DNA of 64,000 bases. Source: Vitellaria paradoxa (taxonomy: Eukaryota > Streptophyta > Magnoliopsida > Ericales > Sapotaceae). A program made the position numbers and the translations under genes. Below the pieces are notes generated by a model, which was not told the DNA's origin, searched no databases, and was given only the letters and a program-made list of their open reading frames with translations. The stretch spans positions 39,038,862 to 39,102,861 of the forward strand of contig CM034233.1 of the NCBI GenBank assembly GCA_019916065.1, written 5' to 3'. This document shows positions 11,146-21,595 of the stretch, piece by piece. Position 1 is the stretch's first letter. Each line of letters begins with the position of its first letter.

Positions 11146-11268
11146 TTTAAAACCTCTAATAGTAATTCTTAGGCCTCCCCTCACCCCTAGCTAGGTATAA
11201 GTGTTAATAGGGTAAGGCTCGGCTGGAAAATGCACGAGATCAGCTTACTGTTGATTTTATGCACAAGT

Positions 11269-11340
11269 GGGGCGCCCCTCACGGACCATAGGCGCCTGTC
11301 CTAGAGCCATGGGTGCCCGTCATAAACCATGGGCGCCCCT
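11269..11340. repeat. GGGCGCCC array in left LTR of element B (proximal)
   Basis: Four copies, two exact (GGGCGCCC at 11270 and 11331) and two degenerate (AGGCGCCT, GGGTGCCC), spaced 20 bp, in the U3 part of the LTR. The right LTR counterpart is at about 30189-30262 and is more decayed. Confidence 0.8.
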
Positions 11341-11513
11341 CAGCGTTGTTCCTAGTTAAAATGTTGACTTTTGAGCTATTTTGTCAATTTCTTCCAAAAT
11401 TCACACCCCCAAGTCCATCCTTAATGACAAAATTTATTAATTAACATACTAACATGCCCCAAAACATGTTAAAACCATCAATTATATTAATTATGACAAT
11501 TTGGGATATTACA

Positions 11514-11532
11514 TTTCTCCCCCCCTTAAAAA
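11514..11532 (-). other. Polypurine tract of element B
   Basis: On the coding strand AAGGGGGGGAGAAA directly precedes the LTR start TGTAATATCC, the standard position for plus-strand priming. Confidence 0.85.
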
Positions 11533-11589
11533 ACTTTCTTTCGATCCTCGAAATTTAGTACACAACATACCCTTAAGAAAACAAATTGT

Positions 11590-12000
11590 ATTTCGCGTTC
11601 CCACATCTCGAGCTTCACATTCCCAAGTTGATTCTTCCACTCCATGATGTTTCCATAACCACTCGAACCAAAGGAATTGTTTTACCCGTAGTACTTGGTC
11701 TTGAGCATCAAAATCCGAACCAGTTTGTTACTTCGTACTTCACATCCGAGTCTATTTTCAACTTCAGTCCAATCAGCACATGAGTAGGGTCTGGAATGTA
11801 CTTACGTAACATAGAGACATAAAGACTTTGTGCACTCCAGACATTTGGGGTGGCAATGCCAACCGGTAAGCAACTCTCAACTCTTGCTATATTTCAAACA
11901 GGCCAATATATCTAGGAGGATAACTTCCCTCGCTTGCTAAATTTGTACTGTCCTTTCCTAGCGACACTTCTAGAAATACGTGATCCCCACCTTGAAACTC
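11590..12000 (-). pseudogene. Element B integrase C-terminus with chromodomain-like tail
   Basis: Minus-strand remnants in shifting frames. A PRYIGLFEI / AYRLALPPQMSGVH stretch matches the segment after the gypsy integrase core, and HKVFMSLCYV / KYIPDPTHVL follows. Near 11600-11700 a tail reads ILDAQDQVLRVKQFLWFEWL then HHGVEESTWE, which resembles the W-x(3-5)-EATWE end of chromovirus chromodomains. No continuous frame survives. Confidence 0.6.
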
Positions 12001-12099
12001 CAAGGGTCTCCTTCTTTGATCTGCATAATCTATTCGGAGACTATGTGCTGTCTCTAGTCCTTTTGCCTAATTACCTTAATCTTCTCATTCGTCTCACGA

Positions 12100-13040
12100 A
12101 CTAATTCTGGCCCAATCATGGCTGCTTCTCCAACTTGTGTCTAACACACCAGGGATCTACCCGGCTCTCCATATAGTGCATCAAATGGTTGCCATTTCAA
12201 TGCTAGCATGTAACTGTATTATAAGGCAAACTCCACCAGTGGGCAAATGATCCTCCCAACTCCCTTTAAAGTCCAACACACAAGCTCAAAGCATATCTTC
12301 TAAAATCTGTATTGTTCTTTATGACTCTCCATCCGTTTGGGGAGGATAAAGCTATACTAAACATAACTCTGCTCCCATGGCCGCTTGAAAACTCTACCAG
12401 AATCGGGAAACAAAACGAGAGTCCCGGTCTGAGACAATAGACACTGGCTCCCGTGCAATCTCCACAATTTCCGAATGTACAATCGGGCCAAAGAGTCCAT
12501 GGAATCAGTCATTCGCATTGGCAAAAAGTGAGATGACTTGGTCAATCGATCAACTATTACCCAATATGGCATCACAGCCTCCTTTTTGTCTTCGGCATCC
12601 CTGACATAAAGTCCATAGTCTCTTTCTCCCATTTCCACTTAGATATTGGCAAAGGCTGTAACAGTCCAGCTGGTCTTTGATGCTCTACTCACCTGCTGAC
12701 AAGTTAGACACTTGCTAATAAACTCTACCACATTCTTATTCATTCTGCCCAATAAAATTGCCTCTTTAAGTCATGATACATTTTTGTACCCCCTGGATGC
12801 ACTGCTAACCGGGAATGATGAAATTCCCTACAAACTTCCTCTCTAACTGAGGAGGGCACAAAGATCTTCCTGGTATTTGATCACTCCATTATCAACCACT
12901 GTCCATCCCGGATATCCATCCGATCCCTTATTTTATTACAAACATCCTTAGTTTCCTCATCTAACTTTTGAGCCTCAGTTACTCTATTGATTAGAGCTGG
13001 CTGGGTGACATAATACATAAACACTCCTTACTCTTTTCCT
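12100..13040 (-). pseudogene. Element B integrase, zinc-binding and DDE core, frameshifted
   Basis: From right to left on the minus strand: an HHCC zinc-binding region (EFHHSRLAVHPGGTKMYHDL, then CLTCQQV), the core start YWVIVDRLTKSSHFLPMRM (12638-12357 frame), the second acidic site region SDRDSRFVSRFW and YPPQTDGES. The enzyme inserts element cDNA into chromosomes. Several indels and stops interrupt it. The order zinc finger, core, C-terminal tail is that of Ty3/gypsy elements, with integrase after RNase H. Confidence 0.8.
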
Positions 13041-13199
13041 TCTTTGAGCTCCAATTTGAACTCAATTTAATGTCCCCCTTCATTTCCCATTCTTTACCTG
13101 CTATATAGCATGGCACTTCTAGTCTCTTGCTCAAGGCGTCTGCAACCACATTAGCTTGCCCGGATGATAATGCAATTCAAATCATAGTCCTCCATGTAT

Positions 13200-14535
13200 T
13201 CCATCCCACCGCCTTTGCCTCAAGTTCAAATCTCTCTAAGTGAAGATGTACTTCAAACTTTTATGGTCCCGAGAACATTTCAAATTTCTCCCCATCAAGT
13301 AATGTCTCCAACTCTTTAGTGCAAAAATGACCGCTGCTAGCTCCAAATCATGTACCAGATAATTCCTTTCATGATTCTTCAGCTGCTTGAACCATATGCC
13401 ACTACTCGCCCATTTTGCATAAGAACACACCCAAGTCCTTCTCGTGACGCATCACAATTACAACAAGTAATCGGCTCCCCTCTCTGGGATAACTAACACG
13501 GGTACAGTAGTCAATCTTCTTTTTATCTCTTGAAATGATCTTTCACATGCATCATTCCATTCAAATTTGATCCCTTTTCAGGTTAATCTAGTTAACGAGG
13601 CTGCTAATCTAGAAAATCCAAGACAAACGTTCGGTAGTATCCTGCTAATCCAAGGAAACTACAGATCTCAATACGGACTTTGGTTGAGACCATTCCAAAA
13701 TAGCTTCAATTTTAGATGGGTCCACTGCTACTCCTTTCTCTGAGACCACATGTCCTAAAATTTAACTTTTCTAAGACAAAACTCACATTTACTTAGCTTG
13801 GCATATAACTAATGATCCTTTAACCTCTGTAACACAAGCCTCAGATGTTGTTCATGTTCCTCTTCTAACTTAGAATACACCAAGACATCATCTATGAATA
13901 CCACCACAAACTTATCTAAGTAATCTTTAAAGACTCGATTTATTAAGTCCATAAAGCTTACTGGTGCATTTGTCAAACCAAAGGGTATAACCAGAAACTC
14001 ATAATGACCATACCGAGTCCTGAATGCTGTCTTTGAAATGTCTTTTTCTCTTATCCTCACTTGATGGTACCCGGATCGTAGATCAATCTTCGAAAACACC
14101 AATGATCCCTTCAAACTGATCAAATAAATCATCGATTCTTGGCAGCGGATATCTATTCTTGATAGTCATCTTGTTCAATTTCCTGTAATCAATACAAATT
14201 CTCAAGTCCCATCTTTCTAGCTGGAATAATGCCGGCGCACCCCAAGGTGAAGTACTTGGCTGGATGAATCCCTTGGCCAACAATTCTTTCACCTGTGTCT
14301 TCAATTCTGCTAACTCTATCGGTGCCAACCTGTAGGGTAGAATGGAGATGGGTTCGGTGCCTGGAACCAGATCAATACAAAACTCCACTTCCCATTTAGG
14401 TGGTAACCCTGATATCTCCTCCGAAAACACCTTAGGAAATTCATTCACAACTCTAGGCAATTCAAACTCTGCTCCCTGTCCTCTTCTTCTATAATCATGC
14501 AAGCAACAAACTACATAACTCATCTTTCCTCCCAT
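13200..14535 (-). pseudogene. Element B reverse transcriptase and RNase H, frameshifted
   Basis: RT begins near 14480 with [20 protein letters not shown] and [20 protein letters not shown]. It continues with WGAPALF and [20 protein letters not shown] before a frameshift near 14100. The second piece (14132-13809) has [19 protein letters not shown] and the catalytic box [13 protein letters not shown] (an FIDD form of YxDD). RNase H appears at 13430-13236 as [20 protein letters not shown], ending [10 protein letters not shown]. All motifs match Ty3/gypsy RT. The upstream protease part is 8.6 kb away because element D landed between them at 14608. Confidence 0.88.
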
Positions 14536-14603
14536 CTTTCATGAGTGGCACACTTCTCTGTTTCCACACCGATCTATAAGAAGCGAATTTGATCTCCCTC
14601 TGG

Positions 14604-14608
14604 CGTGG
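14604..14608. other. Target-site duplication of element D (left copy)
   Basis: CGTGG before the LTR start; the same pentamer follows the right LTR at 23241-23245. Confidence 0.94.
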
Positions 14609-14873
14609 TGATTACACTTGAAAAGTGTAATTACAAACTCCACGTTTTCATGGTATAAGGTAATTGAGTACTTTATTTTGGAGAATTATCATTATTTTAT
14701 CACTTATAAGATTTGTTTTCTTAATTGCAGGGAAAACGGGGAATATAAACGAAGAAGATAGTGACTTTGGAGATGAAAGGGAGGATATCGAACCAACTTC
14801 GTTAGGGATGGCTCGGAGTACCCCAAGGACTTAGCGGGCAAATGAGGAGCAAAAGTGTAGAAAAAAGGCTTCT

Positions 14874-14907
14874 GTGGTCCGGACCACCTGGCGGCACGGT
14901 CCGGACC
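14874..14907. promoter_or_regulatory. GTCCGGAC palindromes upstream of the element D TATA box
   Basis: GTGGTCCGGACCAC (14874-14887) is a perfect 14-bp palindrome, followed by GGTCCGGACC (14898-14907) and a degenerate third copy (GGTGGACCG). They lie about 60-90 bp upstream of the TATA-like box. The 3' LTR repeats them at about 21857-21891. A related copy (TAGTCCGGACCACAG) sits between PBS and gag near 16421. Confidence 0.7.
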
Positions 14908-14962
14908 ACAGTATGGTGGACCGTCGCGCGGGCAATTTAAGTTTTAGGGTTTCTTTTACAAG

Positions 14963-14970
14963 TTTAAATA
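14963..14970 (+). promoter_or_regulatory. TATA-like box of element D 5' LTR
   Basis: TTTAAATA followed by GGACTGC, with the GC palindromes just upstream. The 3' LTR has it at 21946-21953. This would put the transcript start near 14995 and leave a leader of about 1.25 kb inside the LTR. Confidence 0.5.
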
Positions 14971-15361
14971 GGACTGCTTTGGGGGCCGACTTAGGAGGAC
15001 GGCTACTACTTTCTTCTTCTTCTTTTTGATATTTTTATTTTTCGTCTACAAATTTTGAAGGTTTTGTTTTACTTACGTGGATGTTCTTACTTGGTTTCGG
15101 AGCTTTCATCACATTCGTTTCAGCAGTCGCCATTCAGCGTTTTGTTTCGAAGTTTGTTTTTGAGTACGTTATCAATTTTTCTTTGGATTAATGGTATTAT
15201 TCGAATATTCGAAATAGAAGTTTGATTGATTTTCGCCACCTTTAGTTTTGATTTAGTTGTTTAAGAATCTTGTTTCATTGTTTGATTTAGCACATCTTTT
15301 AAATATGTTTTCGACGAATATATCCGTTTTGTTTAAAATCATGCTAGCGTAGAAACCCTAG

Positions 15362-15525
15362 TTCTTGATTCAACGAATCAAGAAAGGGTAGTTTACTCTG
15401 ATCTATGGGATGTACGTAGACCCTTCGCAGAGTTTGCGAAAGCTCATGCGTAGGGGTCTACAACTTTGAGACGTCTGCGTAGACCCTTCGCATGGTTTTG
15501 CGAAAGCTCATGCGTAGGGATCTAC
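15362..15525 (+). other. Three predicted RNA hairpins in the element D leader
   Basis: 15362-15384 is a perfect hairpin (TTCTTGATTC, loop AAC, GAATCAAGAA). 15416-15461 and 15479-15525 are tandem copies of a two-part dyad: outer arms GTAGACCC and GGGTCTAC (one base changed in the second copy), inner arms TTCGCA and TGCGAA. All recur in the 3' LTR (about 22343-22502). They lie downstream of the TATA-like box, so they would be in the RNA. A packaging or dimerisation role is only a guess. Confidence 0.65.
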
Positions 15526-16263
15526 ACTTTTTAAAACCTAATTCAGTTCTTTCAAAAAACTTTCGAAACGAAAACCTTTGACTATATTCTGTAATCACTG
15601 GTAAAGGTTTTCGATTAAAATTTTCTTAATAATTTTGGATAAACTAGAAGAATTGGAATTGAATCCGAATTCGAATAGGATTGTTTGGAAACCCTTCGAA
15701 AACAGAAGTTTTTGACTATAGTCTCTGTAATCACTGTAAAAGCTTTTGATTAAAACTTCTCAATAATTTTCAAACAAATCCTAATTTAGGTTTTAACGCA
15801 AGTATGCAACCCATCCCATAGTGAAGACGTAAACTACCCGGAATTGATAGTTGGATCAAGGACTTCTTAAATTATTTGCTTATTAATTGAATTGCCTTTG
15901 TTTGATTTACATTGCAGTTTTTAGATTAGTTTATTTTGCTGCGCATTTAAATTAGGAAAATTCGTTTAGCTAATATTTTATTCCTTGAATCAACAATCAA
16001 GATTAAATTGCTGAAATTTTGTTAATAGGTTGTTAAGTTAGTTTAAGTTGAATTTTGAACTTGCAAAACCCTAGGAATTAGTTTTAATTACTTTTCAAAA
16101 CTTAGTTTACAATCAAATTTAGGATTTCCATTTTAACCTAGAAACTAAATATCATAGGCTCCTTGTGAATTCGACCTCGGACTCACCGAAGGTTAAAACT
16201 ACACCGCACGCCCTTGCACTTGGGGGTTAATTTAGACGCATTTTCTAAAAGCGGTCAAGTTTT

Positions 16264-16281
16264 TGGCGCCGTTGCCGGGGA
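16264..16281 (+). other. Primer binding site of element D (tRNA-Asp type)
   Basis: TGGCGCCGTTGCCGGGGA, 6 bp after the LTR end, matching the tRNA-Asp 3' end used by Athila/Tat elements. Confidence 0.9.
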
Positions 16282-16468
16282 GCCAAATTTTAGTTTTTAG
16301 GTTGTTTCCATTTTAAGTTAATTTTCTTTTTCTAAAAAAAAAAAAAAAAAATTTAAAAAAAAAAAAAAAAACCTTTTTGATCCAAATTAGTATTCTGTGG
16401 TCCCGACCGTCTACACTCTAGTCCGGACCACAGTACCCTTCTCTGATTCTTTTCCTAGCTTATAAGCA

Positions 16469-18205
16469 ATGGATTCGAGGGGAAGACGGTAGATTACAGC
16501 GTCCTGATCCCTTAGCTGTTCCTTTAGAATTAGAGTCCTCTTTAGGAGAAACTCAAACTCCCAGAATTCCTACTACACCATTAGAAATGGCTGCTGAAGA
16601 TCAAGCTGTCGCAGCAAGACATCCTTGAGAGATATCTTGCAGCAGAATAGGCATACTCCTGAATCCTGCATAGTTTGGCCTGTAAACCAAACTTTTCACT
16701 TTAAACCAGGATGATCCAATTGTTACCTACTTTCCATGGGATGGATTCTGAGAATCCATATGACCACTTAACTCGCTTTAGGAACATTTGTGTCACTATA
16801 AAGGATCAAGGATGCCAAATAGAGCTGGTATTTCTTAGTTATTCCCATTTCATTGCAAGATAAGGCTGCTAGATGGTTTGAATTCCTACCATCTAATTCC
16901 ATTCGCACCTAGGATGAAATGCAAGCCAAATTCTTAAAGAAATTTTTCCCACCTAATAGAACTGATGCAATTCAGTATCAGATTCTGAACTTCGCTCACA
17001 ACATGGTGAGACATTCTACCAAAGTTGGGAGAGGTTTAAAACTCTCTTACATTCCTGTCCTCACCATGGATTTGAAGTCTGGTGTCTAGCGAGCATCTTC
17101 TACGGAGCCCTGACACCACAATGAAACAATTTGTGGAAACAATGTGCAATGGGCAGTTTTACGATAAAACCCCTGAAGAAGCTTATGAATATCTTGAATT
17201 CTTAGCTGAAAATGCACAAACTTGGGATACCACGGGACCTCAGAATACTCAGAATATTAATGGTACTCCTATTCGAGGTTTGCATCACTTAAGTGAAACC
17301 GATGATCTTAAGGCAAAACTAACAACTCTGACCCGAGAAATAGAGACCCTTAAGATTAAAAAGGGACACACCTATAGTTAAGGACCCATAGCAAATGTCT
17401 ATTGCGTAGCTTGTGATAGCCAATCTCATAGAACGGAATGATTGTCCTAGTATGCCCCTATGTAGAGAAGTCGTGCAAAATCAGCTATCTAGTGGAACTT
17501 CCTATCCATGCAATAACCAATACCGACCTCCATATCTGTGACAAAATTTGGGAGGAAATCCCTATTCTGAAAACTATACTTTGGGTGTGAGGGAACCATC
17601 CAAATTTTAGTTGGAGAAATGATTGGAGCAGCTCAAATGCCACAATCTTATCACCCTCCACCTCCTCCAAATCCTCAGGTTTCAGTCACTAATCCAGGAT
17701 TGCCTCAGAATGTGGGACCTTCTCATACTCCAATATATTCCCCCAAAATAAGAGGTCCACAGAAGAAACACTTCAACAATAACATGAACACACAATCCAC
17801 ACTTTGGGCTCAAAATAATAGAACTTTGGACGAACATTAGGGGACAGTTGACTCTTTTAACCCAAACGTGACTACACAACCTAAAGGTCACTTCCCTGCT
17901 CAACCACGTCCAATCCAATTGCCCAAGTGAAAAATGTTGAAGGGTCTTCCAATATGCCCGGCAATATTGAGCAGGTACAAAACATCACGACGCTTAGGAG
18001 TGGTAAAACTATAGATAAAACCATTCACCCTAAGATGGTTGAGGTTAGGGAAGAGTTAGAACCTAAGCGGGTGTCGGAAGATAATAGGAGGGAAGGAAAA
18101 CAACCCATAGGCATGGAAGAAGAAAATCTAAGAGGGAAGAGGAATCTAAGAAGAGAAGAGTGAGGAAGAAAAGGGGAGAATCAAAAGGAAAAAGAATCTA
18201 TCTTA
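16469..18205 (+). pseudogene. Element D gag (Athila-type), frameshifted
   Basis: ATG at 16469 (MDSRGRR, then a stop) opens the gag region. Recognisable pieces are LQDKAARWFEFLPSNSIRTW and a KFLKKFFPPNRT stretch near 16860-16960, then QILNFAHNM. The best frame is 17082-17381, with TTMKQFVETMCNGQFYDKTP and EEAYEYLEFLAENAQTWDT, a typical Athila gag C-terminal half, followed by a coiled-coil-like segment (DLKAKLTTLTREIETLKIKK). A proline-rich linker lies at 17640-17840 and a charged linker with ITTLRSGKTIDK (an Athila pre-protease motif) near 17980. At least three frame changes and several stops break it. No clear CCHC knuckle survives. Confidence 0.8.
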
Positions 18206-19000
18206 GTGCCTAGGGAGTATATCCCTAAAGCACCATTTCCCCAAAGGTTCTTGAAAGCTAAGAGAGAAGCTCAAGCAGCTGAATTGCTAGAGGTTTTTAA
18301 ACAAGTAAAAATCAATATACCTCTTTTAGATGCAATTAAGCAATTCCCTTCCTATGCCAAATTCCTTAAAGAGTTATGCACTGTGAAGAGGGGTTTAAAT
18401 GTTAAGAAAAAGCATTTCTCACTGAGCAAGCAAGTGCCATAGTACAATGTCGTACTCCCCCTAAATATAAAGACCCAGGATGTCCTACAATATCTTGTTA
18501 TATAGGGAAGTACTATATCAGTAGAGCACTACTTGATTTAGGATGCGAGTGTGAATTTGCTCCCTTACTCAGTGTACGAGCAATTGGGTTTAGGTGAGTT
18601 AAAGCCTACCCGTGTGACTTTGCAACTTGCAGATAGATCAATTAAAGTCCCACGAGGTATAATTGAAGATGTGCTGGTACAAGTGGAAAATTTTTATTTT
18701 CAGTGGATTTCATAATCCTAGATACTCAACCACTTACCAGTTTATCTACACCCTGATCAAACACCAGTAATTCTAGGACGACCATTCTTAGCAACTTCGA
18801 ATGCTTTGATTAATTGTAGGAATGGATCCATGAAAATGACTTTTGGTAACATTGAGTTTGAAACGAATATCTTTCATGTTACCAAACAACCAAAAGATGT
18901 GTCTGATATACAACCAGTAGATTTATTAGAATCTATAGTCCAGGATTACGTGGACCATGAATTTGTCAAGGATCCTTTAGAGAAAGCTTATTCGCTTTAG
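18206..19000 (+). pseudogene. Element D aspartic protease region (Athila-type), frameshifted
   Basis: 18206-18442 encodes the conserved segment before the protease (YIPKAPFPQRFLKAKREAQ, PLLDAIKQFPSYAKFLKELC). The protease itself starts near 18470 with a broken GKYYISRALLDLG; in the next frame the active-site region reads SVNLLPYSVYEQLGLGELKP. It then gives GRPFLATSNALINCRNGSMK and a tail to 19000. Athila proteases use DLGAS-like active sites, and the D-L-G is present, but a frame change falls right after it. The product would cut the Gag precursor. After the stop at 19000 only the short ENILFLK remnant follows and no RT. Confidence 0.78.
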
Positions 19001-19265
19001 TGAGGAGAATTTGAATTCCATGATATCAAACCACCGGGCAGTTGCATTGATTTTTTAGGTGTTGCGGGGATACTAGAAAACACTCAACCACATTCCATGT
19101 CACATATGCAAATAATCTTGGGCCTTATTTGTGGTTCAAAGACTCACTACAAGGTTATACATTCTCCAGCGTTCTCCTACCTAGGAGCATACAAATTTTT
19201 GGCACCTCCTAGACTTTGAGGAGAATATTTTATTCCTAAAGCTATTGGTTAAGGCTTAGGAAAGA
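19001..19265 (+). pseudogene. Short coding tail of element D shared with element C
   Basis: Contains CIDFLGVAGILENT and, in another frame, ENILFLKLLVKA, then a stop and GVG. It aligns with 5206-5455 of element C at both ends. No known domain. It marks the former end of the coding region where protease and an unknown C-terminal stretch were joined without pol. Confidence 0.45.
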
Positions 19266-21582
19266 TTAGGTGTTGGATAGTATATTTTTGCATTAACCCT
19301 TATATATAGTAGATTAGATTTTATTTACTTATTTTATTTATTTTTAGTTTTCTTTCTGCCTAGATTAAATTTTAATTTTTTTATTTTACTTTTATTTGCT
19401 TATTCTAACATTTTCTCTTGTAAAAGTTTTTTATTTTCTTTTAGTACAATTTAATTCAAAGGAATAAAGTGCCCAAGTTCTTTATTTTCTCCAAATAAGG
19501 AAGCTCTTGAGGTAATATCCTTCCTCTCCCTTTTATTTAGTTTTGCACTCTAATTGGTATTTCACATATATAATTGTTCTTGTTGGGAGTGCTGTAGAAT
19601 CTAAGTTGGGGGGATGTATTGGGTGATGCCTTAAGTGGCTGAATAATGGGTGCATGCTTGGTTTAATTTGTGCTTGTTCTTATTTGTGCCTTTGTTGTTA
19701 TTGTTTCATGCTCATCATCATGCTCACTATGCACACTATAGACCACATATGCATCATGGTTCTCACATTGAGGACAATGTGAATTTTTAAGTTGGGGGGT
19801 AGGGTTCGCATGATGACCTTTTGTGCCAAAATTGCAAAATTTAAAAATTTATGAGCATCTTTAAGCATAAATACATGAATTTAGCACATTTGTACCTACA
19901 TGTCATCCTTTCTTTCTAGTTTGGTCGATTGTGGAATTAAGTGAGAAAGTGATGAATGAGTTTTGTTCAAGCTTTAATAGGCAAACTTAGTTCAAGTTGA
20001 TTGTATAATGACCTTGTGCATCTTTGACTATCATGGTGAAAGTTTATGTGCTTAGGAGTAGACTTTATTTGACATTGGTTTAATTGAGCATTCTTGGACT
20101 AGGTAGAGACGTATACCCCTTAATGGTGAGCTTTTGAGCCTATTATTCTTTTCTTGAGGGGTTGCACATAATCACAGCGCTTTTATTCTTCACTTTGGTT
20201 TCCAATGCACCAATTGCATCACACACACTTGCATAGTTTCACTTGGCATATTATGAGTTGTTGCAAGCTTTGAAACATGATTGCTAGGCCTTCTTTGCTA
20301 TTTTGGGCCTTCTTATCCTTTCTTTGATATGAAATTACCCTAAGAACCAACTTGAAACCTTTTTAATAAAGTGTGTGATAAAAATATATATATATTTTTT
20401 CTTTTTGGTTCCCATCTCATATAATTGTCCCTTAACCTTGTTCACACACTTTTAAGCCTTACTCTCACATGTCTTGGGTTGTAAAGTGCCTCAATGTCAA
20501 TGATGTGAATGGGGGAGCATATTGGGAGAAAATTTTGAGTGGAAAATTCAGCTTATGTTTATTTCATTATTTCAAAAAAAAAAAAAAAGAAAAAAAAGTG
20601 AAAAGAAAAAAAAAAGAAAAAAAGAAAGAAAAGAAAAAAAAGGAAAAGAAAGAAAAAAAAAAGAAAAAAAAAAGGAAAAAAAAAAAAAAGAAATATTTAT
20701 CATTCCTTTTGTTTATGAAATTATGGGACTTGTACATTATTTGCAATATTGCAATTGTCCCAAGGGTAGTTCCTAAGTTTGTGAATAAGTTTCTTGTTGG
20801 GATTGGAATTGTTGGGGTTTGGAAAGGAAATGGGTAGTTCGGGACTTTTGCGCACTTGAGCATCTTATCCCAAGACATGTGCTTTGATTTCCATATCCTC
20901 CATTGTTAACCATTACCCCTGGCCAAGTTACAACCAAAACAAAGACCTAGTGGATTCTAAGCAAGCAACTCTTATATTTGCATGTAGTGGTCTTATGTAG
21001 GTTGTGTGGTGTGATCTCTTACATATGCATTGGAACATAGTTATGAGCTGTCCACTTTGAATTTCATTTCAGTTCACTCACTTATTTGTGGGGTTATGTG
21101 CAACTAGGTCAGCATCATATGCTAATAGGTGTGTGTGAACCCTTGATGAGTGAATTTCTTTCTATGAGTGGTACCTTGTGAGTATTTGAAGTCAAAACCT
21201 AGCTCCATTTATGCTATTGCAACCTTGTTGAATGAATGAAACAATTTTGCACACATGCTCTTTCTACTTTGATAGTCCATGCATTAATGCTTAGCACTTG
21301 GGAATTACACATGATATTTGGGTTTTGTGACTTGTTAGGCTTGAACTTGATTCATTGTTGATCTTAATCATTTTTTTTGACACTTTGAGACCATGCCATA
21401 GATGTTTATGGGTAGCATCACTGCAAACTCTCACGAGACCTTACTCGTCCATTAGGGGGAACTAGGGGTTTAAAGGGCTTGCTGCATGTAGCTAAGTGTA
21501 GCCGTGTTTCCAACGAAAAGAGAAATAGGATCGTAGTTGCATTTCATTTAATAAAGGGCATTGCTAGGGACTAGCAATGTTC
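19266..21582 (+). other. Element D 3' noncoding block, homologous to element C
   Basis: About 2.3 kb with no gene. It is collinear with 5456-7759 of element C, including GATGACC next to a TTGGGGGG run near 19790, TGAGCATTCTTGGACTAGG, and the CGAGACCTTACTCGTCCA segment near 21430. A purine-only (A/G) stretch of roughly 120 bp sits at 20573-20692; the lysine/glutamate-rich open frames there are artefacts of this tract. Confidence 0.75.
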
Positions 21583-21595
21583 AAGTTGGGGGGTG
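21583..21595 (+). other. Polypurine tract of element D
   Basis: AAGTTGGGGGGTG directly before the 3' LTR start TGATTACAC. Confidence 0.85.

Larger units (their letters stand above)
1112..11513 (-). repeat. Element B 3' LTR (left copy), split by element C
   Basis: The LTR consists of 1112-1886 plus 9518-11513, about 2.77 kb once element C and one TSD copy are removed. It matches the right LTR over its whole length. Its minus-strand start TGTAATATCC is beside the polypurine tract. It carries two GGGCGCCC arrays (10400-10497 and 11269-11340) and a TATATATATA run near 11130. Confidence 0.92.
14609..16257 (+). repeat. Element D 5' LTR
   Basis: 1649 bp, starting TGATTACACTTGAAAAGTG and ending AAAGCGGTCA. 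It contains GC-rich palindromes, a TATA-like box and three leader hairpins. Differences from the 3' LTR are mostly single-base indels. Confidence 0.94.

Noticed and set aside
20469..20878. Lys/Glu-rich and Phe-rich open frames on both strands
   Set aside because: They are translations of a purine-only tract inside noncoding sequence of element D.
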